From a virus: a stretch of 48,745 nucleotides of DNA. Shown piece by piece: positions 32,504 to 38,964 of the stretch. Below the pieces are notes generated by a model. The model saw only the letters and a program-made list of their open reading frames with translations. It was not told where the DNA came from and did not search any database. The translations under genes were made by a program, and so were the position numbers. Numbering within the stretch: the first letter of the stretch is position 1; every line of letters begins with the position of its first letter. Location of the stretch: positions 1 through 48,745 of the IMG/VR virus record IMGVR_UViG_3300009506_000053; one strand, 5' to 3'.

Positions 32504-32793
32504 AGTTCTGCCACGGCATGTCAGGTCGGGCGCAAAAGTTGGACAGTTCGAGTCCATGGTGTAAAGCAAGAATTGCGCGGTGGGTCATTTCCCCCAAAAG
32601 CCCTTCTCTAGGGGTGTAAAGAAGTAGTCCTTGACATCATGCATAGGGGTAGTGGAAAGCTACCTCCTGTGCGGCTGGCCGGGCTGTCTTGGCCGTTCGC
32701 GGGGTAGCTGACGGAGAGGGACGCCAGGTGTGGGGTTCCCGACGATTCCACCCACGGCTGGCCGCACGCTTCAAGAAGATGGAGGGGAGAGAC

Positions 32794-33165
32794 ATGCCGA
32801 AGCGCAAGAAGCCCATCACGTACCGGCTCGAGTTGAGATATCAGGCCACCAGGGAGTATGACTACATGGGGTTCCCCGAGATCAACGGTGGGGCCCCAAT
32901 CGTTCTCTGTGCTGACGAACTCTACGCCTTTGCCGGCTGGGAGCTCCCCAGCGGCGATGTCCCTTTCGCGAAGAAGGTGGTTGTCGAGGTGACGCCTCGT
33001 GAGGATGGGAAGTACGTGAAGGCGGGCAATTCCTCTTTTGAGGAATACGGCCAGACGGGCTCGACCTTCGTCGTCCTGCTTTCTCCTGCGAGCCGGGTAT
33101 TGCGGAGTCTTTTGGCGCTTCACGGTGTGGACCGTTTTGACGTGAGTGTCAAGAAGTCCAGGTGA
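32794..33165 (+). CDS. Hypothetical protein
   Basis: A 123-residue protein from ATG 32794, with GGAGGGGAGAG upstream. The N-terminus is basic (MPKRKKPITYRLEL) and the rest is mixed alpha/beta, with a VVVEVTPREDGKYVKAGNS strand and a C-terminal VDRFDVSVKKSR. I recognise no family. It is the first gene after the non-coding region and is followed by the tRNA gene. Confidence 0.65.
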   Translation: MPKRKKPITYRLELRYQATREYDYMGFPEINGGAPIVLCADELYAFAGWELPSGDVPFAKKVVVEVTPREDGKYVKAGNSSFEEYGQTGSTFVVLLSPASRVLRSLLALHGVDRFDVSVKKSR

Positions 33166-33170
33166 GAAGA

Positions 33171-33248
33171 GGCGGGGGGCAGCAGTGGCTAGCTGGGCCA
33201 GGCTCATAATCTGTGCTCGTGTGGGTTCGACTCCCACCCCCGCAACCA
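33171..33248 (+). tRNA. tRNA with CAT anticodon (Met or lysidine-Ile type), CCA encoded
   Basis: A full cloverleaf can be drawn. The acceptor strand GGCGGGG pairs with CCCCGCA except for a G1-A72 mismatch. The anticodon loop CTCATAA lies at 33203-33209. The T arm GTGGG-TTCGACT-CCCAC is perfect (33221-33237). Discriminator A is followed by encoded CCA (33246-33248). The D stem and the first anticodon-stem pair contain mismatches. An unpaired 1-72 position is a feature of bacterial initiator tRNAs, though there it is usually C-A. Elongator Met, initiator Met or Ile2 cannot be separated by eye. Confidence 0.85.
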
Positions 33249-33264
33249 GAGGGAGGCTGACGTA

Positions 33265-33534
33265 ATGGATGAGGTTCTGCTGAAGCTGATTGCTGCGATG
33301 CAGGGTGCTGGACCTGGGGTTGCGAACTTGGTGATTCTCTATTTGTGGTTGAAGTTCGCGGCGTACTGTTTGATTCCGACCTCGATCATCGGGGTGACGT
33401 ATGTGATTGCGAGGGCGATCAACAGGGAGTCGAACTGGAAGCGGTTGCTGAAGGAATTCCCTGGCGTGGAGGACCGGGACGAACTCCGTCGTTGGAAGAA
33501 TCGTGTGGAGGTCAGTTTCAGGATGTCGCTATGA
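33265..33534 (+). CDS. Small membrane protein
   Basis: Eighty-nine residues with one or two hydrophobic segments (VANLVILYLWLKFAAYCLIP and SIIGVTYVIA), then a charged C-terminal helix (ESNWKRLLKEFPGVEDRDELRRW). GAGGGAGG precedes the ATG, 16 bases after the tRNA. The stop overlaps the next start (ATGA). Function unknown; inner-membrane location inferred. Confidence 0.65.
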   Translation: MDEVLLKLIAAMQGAGPGVANLVILYLWLKFAAYCLIPTSIIGVTYVIARAINRESNWKRLLKEFPGVEDRDELRRWKNRVEVSFRMSL

Positions 33535-33755
33535 GGGGGTTCGTCGTGGAGAAGGGATACATCGGTGACGGTGTCTACGTCGAGATGGATCAATATGGTG
33601 ATCTTGTCCTGACGACGGAGGACGGGATCAGCGTGACGAACCGGATCATCTTGGAGCCTGGTGTTTGGAGGGCTCTTGTGATGTACGCGGAGCACGCGCA
33701 GCGCGCCGGGAAGGAAGCGAGTACGACTTCTGAGGTCGAGGAAAAGGAGGGGTGA
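33531..33755 (+). CDS. Hypothetical protein
   Basis: Seventy-four residues from ATG 33531, which overlaps the previous stop by 4 bases; upstream open frame is shadow. Beta-rich first half (GYIGDGVYVEMDQYGDLVLT, then SVTNRIILEPGVWRALVMYA) and a Glu-rich tail. The form resembles small phage proteins that present a short beta sheet followed by a helix. No family assigned. Confidence 0.6.
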   Translation: MRGFVVEKGYIGDGVYVEMDQYGDLVLTTEDGISVTNRIILEPGVWRALVMYAEHAQRAGKEASTTSEVEEKEG

Positions 33756-33756
33756 G

Positions 33757-34443
33757 ATGCCAGTGGACAGTTCGGCATGGACAGTGACGACGGACTTTGC
33801 CCGTGACGTCGAGTCATTCAGGCGGGCATTTTTGACGGAACCTTTGAGGGGAGTGAGAGAGATGGAGGAGAGGAAGAACGTCTCGACGATGACGTGTGAG
33901 GAGATCATTCAGAGCGAGAAGGGCGAAGTGGACGCTCTGTTGTCGAAGCTGGAGAAGCCAGCGACCGTACTTCCCGAGCGGGAAACGGAGGCGACAGAGG
34001 AGTATCTGCGTCTTGCGATGAGGGCTGGGATCCGTGGGAAGATCTTCTATGATGCGGTGCATCATGCGTTTCGGAAGCACGAGATCGTTGTTTATCCGCA
34101 GTTGGCGGTCAGTCGGTATCTGGATGGAATTTGCGAGGGGCTGACGAAGATCGTGACGAAGGATGATCGTCATCCTCGTGACTGGGGTTTCGACGGCACG
34201 GCAGGGGTGCAATGGAGTTGGTTGTCGGTCGAAAATTACGACGATACCATTCCGGTCGAGGCTCTTCGTGTGATGGATCGCGCCAATTCGGCTCTGGATG
34301 ACATCGGCATCTCCAGGGAGGGGTTGACCTGGGCGGTTTCCAAGGTGACGAGTTATCCTGACCCGTTCTTGGCGTTGTACACGGGCTCGAGACTCTACGT
34401 TCTTTACCATTGGGACGAGCCTGGTTTCTCTATTTTGAAGTGA
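33757..34443 (+). CDS. Hypothetical protein
   Basis: A 228-residue protein; AAAAGGAGG lies just upstream of the ATG and the gene begins 1 base after the previous stop. A second start at MEERKN (about residue 36), preceded by GGGAG, is also possible. The C-terminal half contains many aromatic residues (WGFDGTAGVQWSWLSVENYD, then SRLYVLYHWDEPGFSILK). No motif that I recognise. It is followed by a perfect GGGCCCCC hairpin. Confidence 0.65.
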   Translation: MPVDSSAWTVTTDFARDVESFRRAFLTEPLRGVREMEERKNVSTMTCEEIIQSEKGEVDALLSKLEKPATVLPERETEATEEYLRLAMRAGIRGKIFYDAVHHAFRKHEIVVYPQLAVSRYLDGICEGLTKIVTKDDRHPRDWGFDGTAGVQWSWLSVENYDDTIPVEALRVMDRANSALDDIGISREGLTWAVSKVTSYPDPFLALYTGSRLYVLYHWDEPGFSILK

Positions 34444-34450
34444 GGGGGAC

Positions 34451-34470
34451 GGGCCCCCTTTTGGGGGCCC
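34451..34470 (+). terminator. Perfect GGGCCCCC-TTTT-GGGGGCCC hairpin
   Basis: An 8-bp perfect stem with a TTTT loop, 8 bases after the stop at 34443. It is followed by TCTCCGTTTG rather than a clean T-run. It probably ends or attenuates the 32794-34443 transcript. Confidence 0.6.
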
Positions 34471-34489
34471 TCTCCGTTTGGGAGGCGTC

Positions 34490-34783
34490 GTGGGACTTTT
34501 CTCTGGAAGAGCTGCCGAGTTCACGTACTTGGGATACGATCCGATGCGTCTAGTGTGGGATGCTTTGGGGCAGCATCTCATACTTTGCAGCAAGTGTGGA
34601 ATGAAGATTCAGCCAGACCAGAAGATGCGCATTACGAGAGTTGGCCACAACCAGTACGCATATCATCGGGATGAAGGGATTTGCACTCGGTTGATTTTGG
34701 ATTCGCACACGGTGAAGATAGCCGAGTTGGAGTCGAAGTTGGCGGAGCTTGGGAAGGGGAAGAAGAAGCGGAAGAGGAAGTGA
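34490..34783 (+). CDS. Small hypothetical protein with CxxC and Lys-rich tail
   Basis: About 97 residues from GTG 34490 with GGAGG at 34481-34485; the longer TTG start at 34478 would overlap the hairpin. It contains CSKCG early on, a later Cys (EGICTRL), so a partial zinc site is possible, then a coiled helix and a terminal KKKRKRK. A nucleic-acid-binding role is plausible from charge only. Confidence 0.6.
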   Translation: MGLFSGRAAEFTYLGYDPMRLVWDALGQHLILCSKCGMKIQPDQKMRITRVGHNQYAYHRDEGICTRLILDSHTVKIAELESKLAELGKGKKKRKRK

Positions 34784-34800
34784 TGGGAGGGGGCGCTTTG

Positions 34801-34860
34801 ACGGGGGGTGCCCGAGGGGCGGTCTAGGGTTCTGACGTCCGAGTAGGAGCCCCCCGTTTT
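34801..34860 (+). terminator. Long-loop ACGGGGGG/CCCCCCGT terminator-like hairpin
   Basis: ACGGGGGG (34801-34808) pairs with CCCCCCGT (34850-34857), followed by TTTT. The 41-base loop could form a smaller CCCGAGGGGC-type hairpin. The stem-plus-T arrangement is compatible with termination after the gene ending at 34783. Confidence 0.55.
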
Positions 34861-34910
34861 ATGGGAGAAGAGATGGCGATTTTGGTGACGACGGGAACCG
34901 GGACGGGACC

Positions 34911-35048
34911 ATGGTCAGAGTGGTCGTCCACGACGTCGGTAATTACGGGGACGGCTGGGAACGGGTTTTCTGGCCTATGGATTTCATACGGCGCCTGTCC
35001 GAAGCCCGGCATCAAGGGTATGAGGGTGGAGAGCATTATTTTGGATGA
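34911..35048 (+). CDS. Possible 45-residue protein
   Basis: ATG 34911 opens a frame with good protein character: MVRVVVHDVGNYGDGWERVF, then WPMDFIRRLSEARHQGYEGG and a TGA at 35046. Another frame across this stretch, open to 35286, gives a Thr/Gly-rich translation that looks less natural. There is only a weak GGGAC-type site. It is reported because it fits the style of the neighbouring small genes. Confidence 0.42.
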   Translation: MVRVVVHDVGNYGDGWERVFWPMDFIRRLSEARHQGYEGGEHYFG

Positions 35049-35076
35049 TGTGTTGGTCAAACAGGAGGAAGAGGAC

Positions 35077-35286
35077 ATGCAGACGGTATGGGAAGTGATC
35101 ATTCGGGTGGGGAATGACATTGTTTTGGAGGAGAAGGTTGCTGCTCCGAAGGACGACAATGGTGCTTTGGCGATTGCCCGGGCGGTGGAGCAGGGGTTGA
35201 AGAATTCAGGTGACACGTCTTCCTTGGCGGAGAAGATCTGGGAGGAAGATGTGGAGATCTGCATGCGCCCTTTTCAGCGGAAGTAG
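35077..35286 (+). CDS. Small hypothetical protein
   Basis: Sixty-nine residues from ATG 35077, preceded by an AGGAGGAAGAGG site. Beta start (MQTVWEVIIRVGNDIVLEEK) then a helical ALAIARAVEQGLKN segment and acidic C-terminal part. The same frame is open back to 34861, but the strong ribosome-binding site and change in composition favour the shorter gene. Function unknown. Confidence 0.6.
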   Translation: MQTVWEVIIRVGNDIVLEEKVAAPKDDNGALAIARAVEQGLKNSGDTSSLAEKIWEEDVEICMRPFQRK

Positions 35287-35306
35287 GGTCCAGTTGGCCT
35301 GACTGG

Positions 35307-35477
35307 GTGATTAGGGCAACAGAGTTTTATTTCAAGGCCGGAATCGAGCAGCCGAAGTTGAACAAGGAGTTTTTCAATGGAGAGCCTCGCTGGGTTTGTT
35401 CTTGGTGTGGGGTTGTGAAGTGGGATCCCAGCCGGCACATGTTCTGTGATGGTGTGATTTGCAGGGTGGATGTTTAA
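35307..35477 (+). CDS. Short zinc-ribbon-like protein
   Basis: Fifty-six residues from GTG 35307. The C-terminal half reads WVCSWCGVVKWDPSRHMFC followed by DGVIC, a four-cysteine arrangement (C-x2-C ... C-x4-C) typical of small ribbons. The stop TAA shares its last base with the ATG of the MazG-like gene, so the two are coupled. The GTG has only a weak upstream site. Confidence 0.6.
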   Translation: MIRATEFYFKAGIEQPKLNKEFFNGEPRWVCSWCGVVKWDPSRHMFCDGVICRVDV

Positions 35478-35713
35478 TGAATGCACGTGAAGAGGGTGTT
35501 TTCGCTGACATCGAGCAGGAGCGCATTCGTCAGGATGAGAAGTGGGGTGACGTGGATCATCGTGGCGAATACTGGTTGGCGATTTTGAGTGAGGAGGTTG
35601 GTGAGGTTGCCCGGGAGGTTTTGGAGGGTCGGGAGTCGGTATGTTTGTATGATGAGTTGATTCAGGTGGCGGCGGTGGCGGTGGCCTGGGCAGCGAAGGT
35701 GAGGACAGAATGA
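35477..35713 (+). CDS. MazG-like nucleotide pyrophosphohydrolase
   Basis: Seventy-eight residues. The pattern IEQERIRQDEKWG, then WLAILSEEVGEVAREVLEGR and DELIQVAAVAVAWA matches small MazG-like proteins of phages: the EE-x-GE metal-binding helix is EEVGE, and the later E-x2-Q/D position is in DELIQVAA. These hydrolyse nucleoside triphosphates and may blunt host stress alarms or clean the nucleotide pool. The start is ATG 35477, in TAATG overlap with the preceding gene. Confidence 0.8.
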   Translation: MNAREEGVFADIEQERIRQDEKWGDVDHRGEYWLAILSEEVGEVAREVLEGRESVCLYDELIQVAAVAVAWAAKVRTE

Positions 35714-35753
35714 GCAGCAGTCGCCGTCCGATTGTGAGGTTGAGACGTGAACG

Positions 35754-36074
35754 ATGAACTGGCTGGACCCTGAAGAAGTACGAGAGTTGCTCTCTGGAGG
35801 CGCTGAAACTCCGGACGCGGTGGACTGGGCGGAAGTCTTTGGCGTTGGAGAGCCGACGCATTTCTGGCCGAGTACGTCGGAGGAGATTGCACGGCGCGAC
35901 CTGATGGTTGCGAGAGCGGCTGCGGTCGAGTTCGTGAGGGCCCTCGCGTCAAAGTATCGAACGCGTCATCCAGGCAGTTGTGCCACGCGGGATGGATTTA
36001 CGGTCTGTACCTGTTACATTGGCGCGGTCGAGCTGATCGCCCAACGACTGGAGGGTGGCGGTGAACTGGCCTGA
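35754..36074 (+). CDS. MNWLDPEEV-family small protein, copy 1
   Basis: A 106-residue protein, first of three paralogues (others at 37252 and 37481). Shared features are the start MNWLDPEEVR, a central AAVEFVRALA helix and the end ELIAQRLEGG. The variable middle differs fully between copies. A 15-codon frame (35710-35757, MSSSRRPIVRLRRER) lies immediately upstream with an overlapping stop. The 3' end contains the first copy of the GGAGGG-GGCG start junction that recurs through the array. Function unknown. Confidence 0.72.
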   Translation: MNWLDPEEVRELLSGGAETPDAVDWAEVFGVGEPTHFWPSTSEEIARRDLMVARAAAVEFVRALASKYRTRHPGSCATRDGFTVCTCYIGAVELIAQRLEGGGELA

Positions 36075-36153
36075 TATTATCGTGGGACTGGTACTCATTT
36101 TCCTCGGTGTGTTTCTCATCTCGCTTTGGCTTGCACGAGGAGGGCGGCGATGA
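36061..36153 (+). CDS. 30-residue single-span membrane peptide
   Basis: GTG 36061 opens MNWPDIIVGLVLIFLGVFLI followed by SLWLARGGRR and stop. This is one hydrophobic helix with a positively charged C-terminal end, the form of a small inner-membrane peptide. It has the recurring GGAGGG-TGGCG start junction, overlaps copy 1 by 14 bases and overlaps the next gene by 4 bases. Its size fits neither a noise ORF nor a known holin; function unknown. Confidence 0.68.
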   Translation: MNWPDIIVGLVLIFLGVFLISLWLARGGRR

Positions 36154-36401
36154 GTGACTACGACCGCTTCAAGAAGGACCATCCCGAGATGATGAAGATG
36201 GCCGAGGAGCACCTAGAAGAGACAGAGGCCCTTGCGGGTGAGGTCAATCGGCTGTCTATAAAGTGCGCGCAGGCCATCGAGCTGCTGCGGGAGTTGCGGG
36301 ATTCTTACAGAGACCTTCACCAGGACAGAGAGCACGAGGAGAATTGCGCTGGCTGCGAACGGCTTCGTAAAGCCGACGAGCTACTTGGAGGTCGGCGATG
36401 A
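36150..36401 (+). CDS. Helical protein with a CAGC motif
   Basis: Eighty-three residues from ATG 36150. Highly charged and helical (DRFKKDHPEMMKMAEEHLEE, then QAIELLRELRDSYRDLHQDR) with ENCAGCERLRKADELLGGRR at the end. A coiled-coil protein with one CxxC pair, possibly dimeric metal binding. It starts with the array junction and ends GGRR-stop in a 4-bp overlap. No family assigned. Confidence 0.68.
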   Translation: MSDYDRFKKDHPEMMKMAEEHLEETEALAGEVNRLSIKCAQAIELLRELRDSYRDLHQDREHEENCAGCERLRKADELLGGRR

Positions 36402-36643
36402 AGGCACCCTTTAGGTTCACGGCTGACGACGTGAACACGCTAAACGCTGTTCTGGACTGGGCGCGAAGATGGGGCGTTGGGGTTTCGTTCAAGTACCACG
36501 AGATTGACGACCACTGGGCGCTCGTCACCTGGTCGCCAGCTAAGCGCGAGTGCATGGAGACGAAGGAATCCTCAACCATCGAAATCGCCTTCGACAGATT
36601 AGTAACTATGTGGGAGGGCCCGGAGGGTGGCGATGAAGGCTGA
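36398..36643 (+). CDS. Small hypothetical protein of the array
   Basis: Eighty-one residues from ATG 36398. Compact mixed alpha/beta sequence (FTADDVNTLNAVLDWARRWG, then HWALVTWSPAKRE), ending PEGGDEG because its last codons are the next junction. Start and end overlap neighbours. Function unknown. Confidence 0.67.
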   Translation: MKAPFRFTADDVNTLNAVLDWARRWGVGVSFKYHEIDDHWALVTWSPAKRECMETKESSTIEIAFDRLVTMWEGPEGGDEG

Positions 36644-36866
36644 AGAACGCCTTGTCGAATGCGAAAACGTAAACCGCACCGTGCTATACGGGAATTGCGG
36701 TTGTGGAACGTGCGTAAATCGGGAAGAAGCACACCAGGCCATCGCGCTGCTGCGAAAGGTGAGCCAACATAGACTTTGCCGCCTTGGAGATGAGGATGGC
36801 CTAGAGATAAACAGGGAACTAGAGCTGGAGATACAGCGCTGTTTGGAGGGCGGCGATGAAGGCTGA
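36633..36866 (+). CDS. Small Cys-containing protein of the array
   Basis: Seventy-seven residues from ATG 36633. A NCGCGTCVNREEAHQAIALL segment could bind a metal; the C-terminal part is helical (LEINRELELEIQRCLEGG). It begins MKAEER and the following gene begins MKAERAER, so the junction plus first codons look duplicated. Function unknown. Confidence 0.65.
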   Translation: MKAEERLVECENVNRTVLYGNCGCGTCVNREEAHQAIALLRKVSQHRLCRLGDEDGLEINRELELEIQRCLEGGDEG

Positions 36867-37029
36867 ACGTGCAGAACGGACGACGCCGGACAAGTCCATG
36901 CAGCACCGGAATAAGACGTCCACCTCAGCAGTGGGAGACGTGGGGGATACGGTGTACCCTGCCAGCCCCGCCGGATTCATGGGGCTGTCGTTTAGGCACT
37001 GCACGTTCGAAGATGGAGGGCGGCGATGA
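36856..37029 (+). CDS. 57-residue protein of the array
   Basis: ATG 36856, start MKAERAERTTPDKSMQHRNK, end CTFEDGGRR-stop. Low-complexity, Thr/Ser/Gly-rich and hydrophilic; no predicted fold. It is supported mainly by perfect start and end junctions shared with its neighbours, which implies translation. It could be a decayed or newly formed cassette. Confidence 0.55.
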   Translation: MKAERAERTTPDKSMQHRNKTSTSAVGDVGDTVYPASPAGFMGLSFRHCTFEDGGRR

Positions 37030-37271
37030 AGCTGATTGAAGAAGTCTCCATTACGCTTCGACCGAACAGGAACCTCCGTGGGACCGATGTCAAGGTCGAG
37101 GTCAAGAGCGGTCTTGCTGTTCTCGGCAAGTACGAGTTTGTCAGTGAGGACGACGACTTCGTGCCGTACTTCAAGTTCCTGATGGAGCGTGCGACGGAGT
37201 TGATTCTTCGTCATGCGCGAGACGAGCGCGGCCAGCGACTGGAGGGCGGCGATGAACTGGTTGGACCCTGA
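37026..37271 (+). CDS. Small hypothetical protein of the array
   Basis: Eighty-one residues from ATG 37026. A regular beta hairpin start (MKLIEEVSITLRPNRNLRGT, then DVKVEVKSGLAVLGKYEFVS) and a C-terminal helix ending QRLEGGDELVGP, where the last codons are the junction. It reads past the next start by 20 bases. No family assigned. Confidence 0.67.
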   Translation: MKLIEEVSITLRPNRNLRGTDVKVEVKSGLAVLGKYEFVSEDDDFVPYFKFLMERATELILRHARDERGQRLEGGDELVGP

Positions 37272-37500
37272 CGAGGTGCGGGAGTGGCTTTCCGAAAAGT
37301 GGATTGATGATCCACAGCGGCCTGGAGTGCAGTGGAATGAACATGTGCATAATGATCCAGATGATGCGGCGGTCGAGTTCGTGAAGGCTCTCGCGAAAGC
37401 ATCAGCGCTTGATCCCGAATTTAGTTGGGGACGTATTTCTGTCTGTGCTTTTCTGATCGCCCAGCGACTGGAGGGCGGCGATGAACTGGCTGGACCCTGA
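37252..37500 (+). CDS. MNWLDPEEV-family small protein, copy 2
   Basis: Eighty-two residues from ATG 37252. Conserved ends with copy 1: MNWLDPDEVREWLS and AAVEFVKALA ... FLIAQRLEGGDE. The middle (QRPGVQWNEHVHNDPDD) is unique. Conserved termini with unrelated centres suggest diversifying selection or cassette recombination through the shared ends. Confidence 0.72.
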   Translation: MNWLDPDEVREWLSEKWIDDPQRPGVQWNEHVHNDPDDAAVEFVKALAKASALDPEFSWGRISVCAFLIAQRLEGGDELAGP

Positions 37501-37789
37501 AGAAGTGCGGTGCAAGCTGGAGGCCATCGAGCGCGCTAAAGACCAGGGCGTGGTATACGAGTCGCCGCTTGGCCCGTGGGCGGCGGTCGAGTTCGTGAAG
37601 GCTTGGTCGAAGCGACTCGATGAGATTTCGGCGCAGGTACAGATGAAGTACAACATGGGTCTTGCCGCATCGCACGTTCAGGTTGGCGATTGGGTATGGC
37701 AGGAGCGAGATGCGGCGCGGCAAATCACTGAGATGCACGACATCATGTTGCTGATCGCCCAGCGACTGGAGGGCGGCGATGAAAGCTGA
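37481..37789 (+). CDS. MNWLDPEEV-family small protein, copy 3
   Basis: A 102-residue protein from ATG 37481. It again starts MNWLDPEEVR and contains WAAVEFVKAW, then an insert (MKYNMGLAASHVQVGDWVWQ) and the end LLIAQRLEGGDE. The three copies differ in length only between the shared helices. Function unknown. Confidence 0.72.
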   Translation: MNWLDPEEVRCKLEAIERAKDQGVVYESPLGPWAAVEFVKAWSKRLDEISAQVQMKYNMGLAASHVQVGDWVWQERDAARQITEMHDIMLLIAQRLEGGDES

Positions 37790-38030
37790 TCCCGACCCGA
37801 ATGTCGAGGCTCCAAAGTTCGTGGAGCTAGACCGCTCGTTCGAGGCGGGCGGAGACATCCTCCCGGCGTGGCTCGACCGCTTGCTGATGAGCAATGCCGC
37901 CGACAGGGGGATGCAGTTGATTCTGGGGACGATTATGACGGTGCTTTGCTTCCCGGTTATCGCACCCGTATGGCTCGTCGGGAAGATTGCGGAGAAGGTG
38001 GGCGGCGATACGACTGGAGGGCGTCGATGA
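37779..38030 (+). CDS. Small membrane protein of the array
   Basis: Eighty-three residues from ATG 37779. An acidic N-terminal half, then a membrane segment (MQLILGTIMTVLCFPVIAPV and following WLVGKI) and end TTGGRR-stop. One or two closely spaced spans are possible. Linked to neighbours by the same junction. Confidence 0.67.
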   Translation: MKADPDPNVEAPKFVELDRSFEAGGDILPAWLDRLLMSNAADRGMQLILGTIMTVLCFPVIAPVWLVGKIAEKVGGDTTGGRR

Positions 38031-38281
38031 AGGATAACCAAATTCACCCCGAGAAGCCGTGGCCGGAGCCGCCTCGTCCGAAGTTCGACGTTCCGCCCGT
38101 CGAGACCTGCAATTGGGTGCAGGACTGGGATGGAAACTGGGAGACGCAATGCACCAGGACTTTCTGTTTCGATGGTGGAGATCCAGAGGAGCATGGATAC
38201 AATTTCTGCCCGACATGTGGAAAGATCATCATATTGGAGCCGTATCATTATCTGGAGGATGATGATGATGATATGGGATAA
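38027..38281 (+). CDS. Zinc-ribbon protein ending the array
   Basis: Eighty-four residues from ATG 38027; the upstream frame is shadow. Cys pattern: CNWVQDWDGNWETQCTRTFC then YNFCPTCGKIIILEP, a C-terminal ribbon knuckle CPTCGK with upstream cysteines. This layout (C-W-x-D-G-W-x-T-C ... CP-CG) is common in small phage proteins of unknown role. The tail is Asp-rich. No array junction follows it. Confidence 0.72.
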   Translation: MKDNQIHPEKPWPEPPRPKFDVPPVETCNWVQDWDGNWETQCTRTFCFDGGDPEEHGYNFCPTCGKIIILEPYHYLEDDDDDMG

Positions 38282-38295
38282 CGCAAGGAGGCGTC

Positions 38296-38943
38296 ATGGG
38301 TATCAGCGGATTCATACGGGGAATAGCCGTGCTTGTGCTCGGAGGACAGGAAGGGAAGCCGAGGCGAAGCGCGGCTCTTCCGATTCTGATCGGCATTGCT
38401 CTGGCTGCTGCGGGGATTATGTTGGCTGTGCAGCTTGCGAGAGGCGAGATCAGTCACGTCCAGGTTTCGATCGGCGTGGGGCCCATCGGGACGGAGGCGC
38501 GTGTTCCGGTTTATGCCACCTTCCCGAACACCAACTCGGGGGAGACGAGCGTATGGGATTGGCAGATGGTATTCGATCTGCACGGAGCGCGCTTCATCTC
38601 CTTCGAGACTCCTCCCGGTGCGGTCCCCGCGACGGTGGACACGATGCCGGCATGCGGAGGCATACTTGTCCACAGGCCACCGCCCTGTCAGCTTCAGGGG
38701 TTGATCGGGTGGCTCCATGTATACAGCGACAGTGCGACGACTCTTTCTTTGGTGGATGTCTGGCAATGCGGAGATCCGCCGACTTGGTATCAGTATCTGA
38801 CGAGTTCCGGTTTGGCATGCAATCCACTGGGTTTCTATTTCATGGACGGGTTCTTGGTGAACCCCGGAAGGTTGGATAGCGCATCGGATGTTCCGGTCTT
38901 CCCACCTCCCACATGGGGGTCGGTGAAGGCTTTGTTTCGGTAG
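38296..38943 (+). CDS. Membrane-anchored exported beta-domain protein
   Basis: A 215-residue protein. A basic N-terminus precedes one membrane span (SAALPILIGIALAAAGIMLA, about residues 25-45). An extracytoplasmic beta-rich domain follows, with four cysteines that could form disulfides (MPACGG, PPCQLQG, WQCGDP, LACNPLG). The domain start (HVQVSIGVGPIGTEARVPVY) resembles cohesin-type or similar anchor-associated sandwiches. It is a candidate prophage-encoded surface or exclusion protein (inference). AAGGAGG precedes the ATG. Confidence 0.68.
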   Translation: MGISGFIRGIAVLVLGGQEGKPRRSAALPILIGIALAAAGIMLAVQLARGEISHVQVSIGVGPIGTEARVPVYATFPNTNSGETSVWDWQMVFDLHGARFISFETPPGAVPATVDTMPACGGILVHRPPPCQLQGLIGWLHVYSDSATTLSLVDVWQCGDPPTWYQYLTSSGLACNPLGFYFMDGFLVNPGRLDSASDVPVFPPPTWGSVKALFR

Positions 38944-38964
38944 AAAGAAGGAGGGGCTGTAAAG

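Larger units (their letters stand above)
36048..38032 (+). repeat. Ten copies of a GGAGGGCGGCGATGAA translation junction
   Basis: Near-identical 16-18 base segments occur at each gene border, with start codons at 36061 (GTG), 36150, 36398, 36633, 36856, 37026, 37252, 37481, 37779 and 38027. Each supplies GGAGG 5-8 bases before the start. The same bases also encode the end of the upstream protein, in either of two frames: ...LEGGDE running past the start, or ...GGRR-stop with a 4-bp ATGA overlap. Four are preceded by GACT. Confidence 0.9.

Noticed and set aside
32631-32660. Promoter from TTGACA at 32631
   Set aside because: No acceptable -10 box occurs at 16-18 bases downstream.
33171-33248. 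attP inside the tRNA gene
   Set aside because: It is 7 kb from the integrase, and the tRNA is complete rather than a 3' fragment.
34861-35286. One 141-residue gene
   Set aside because: Strong ribosome-binding site at 35077 and the unnatural Thr/Gly-rich N-terminal translation favour two shorter genes.
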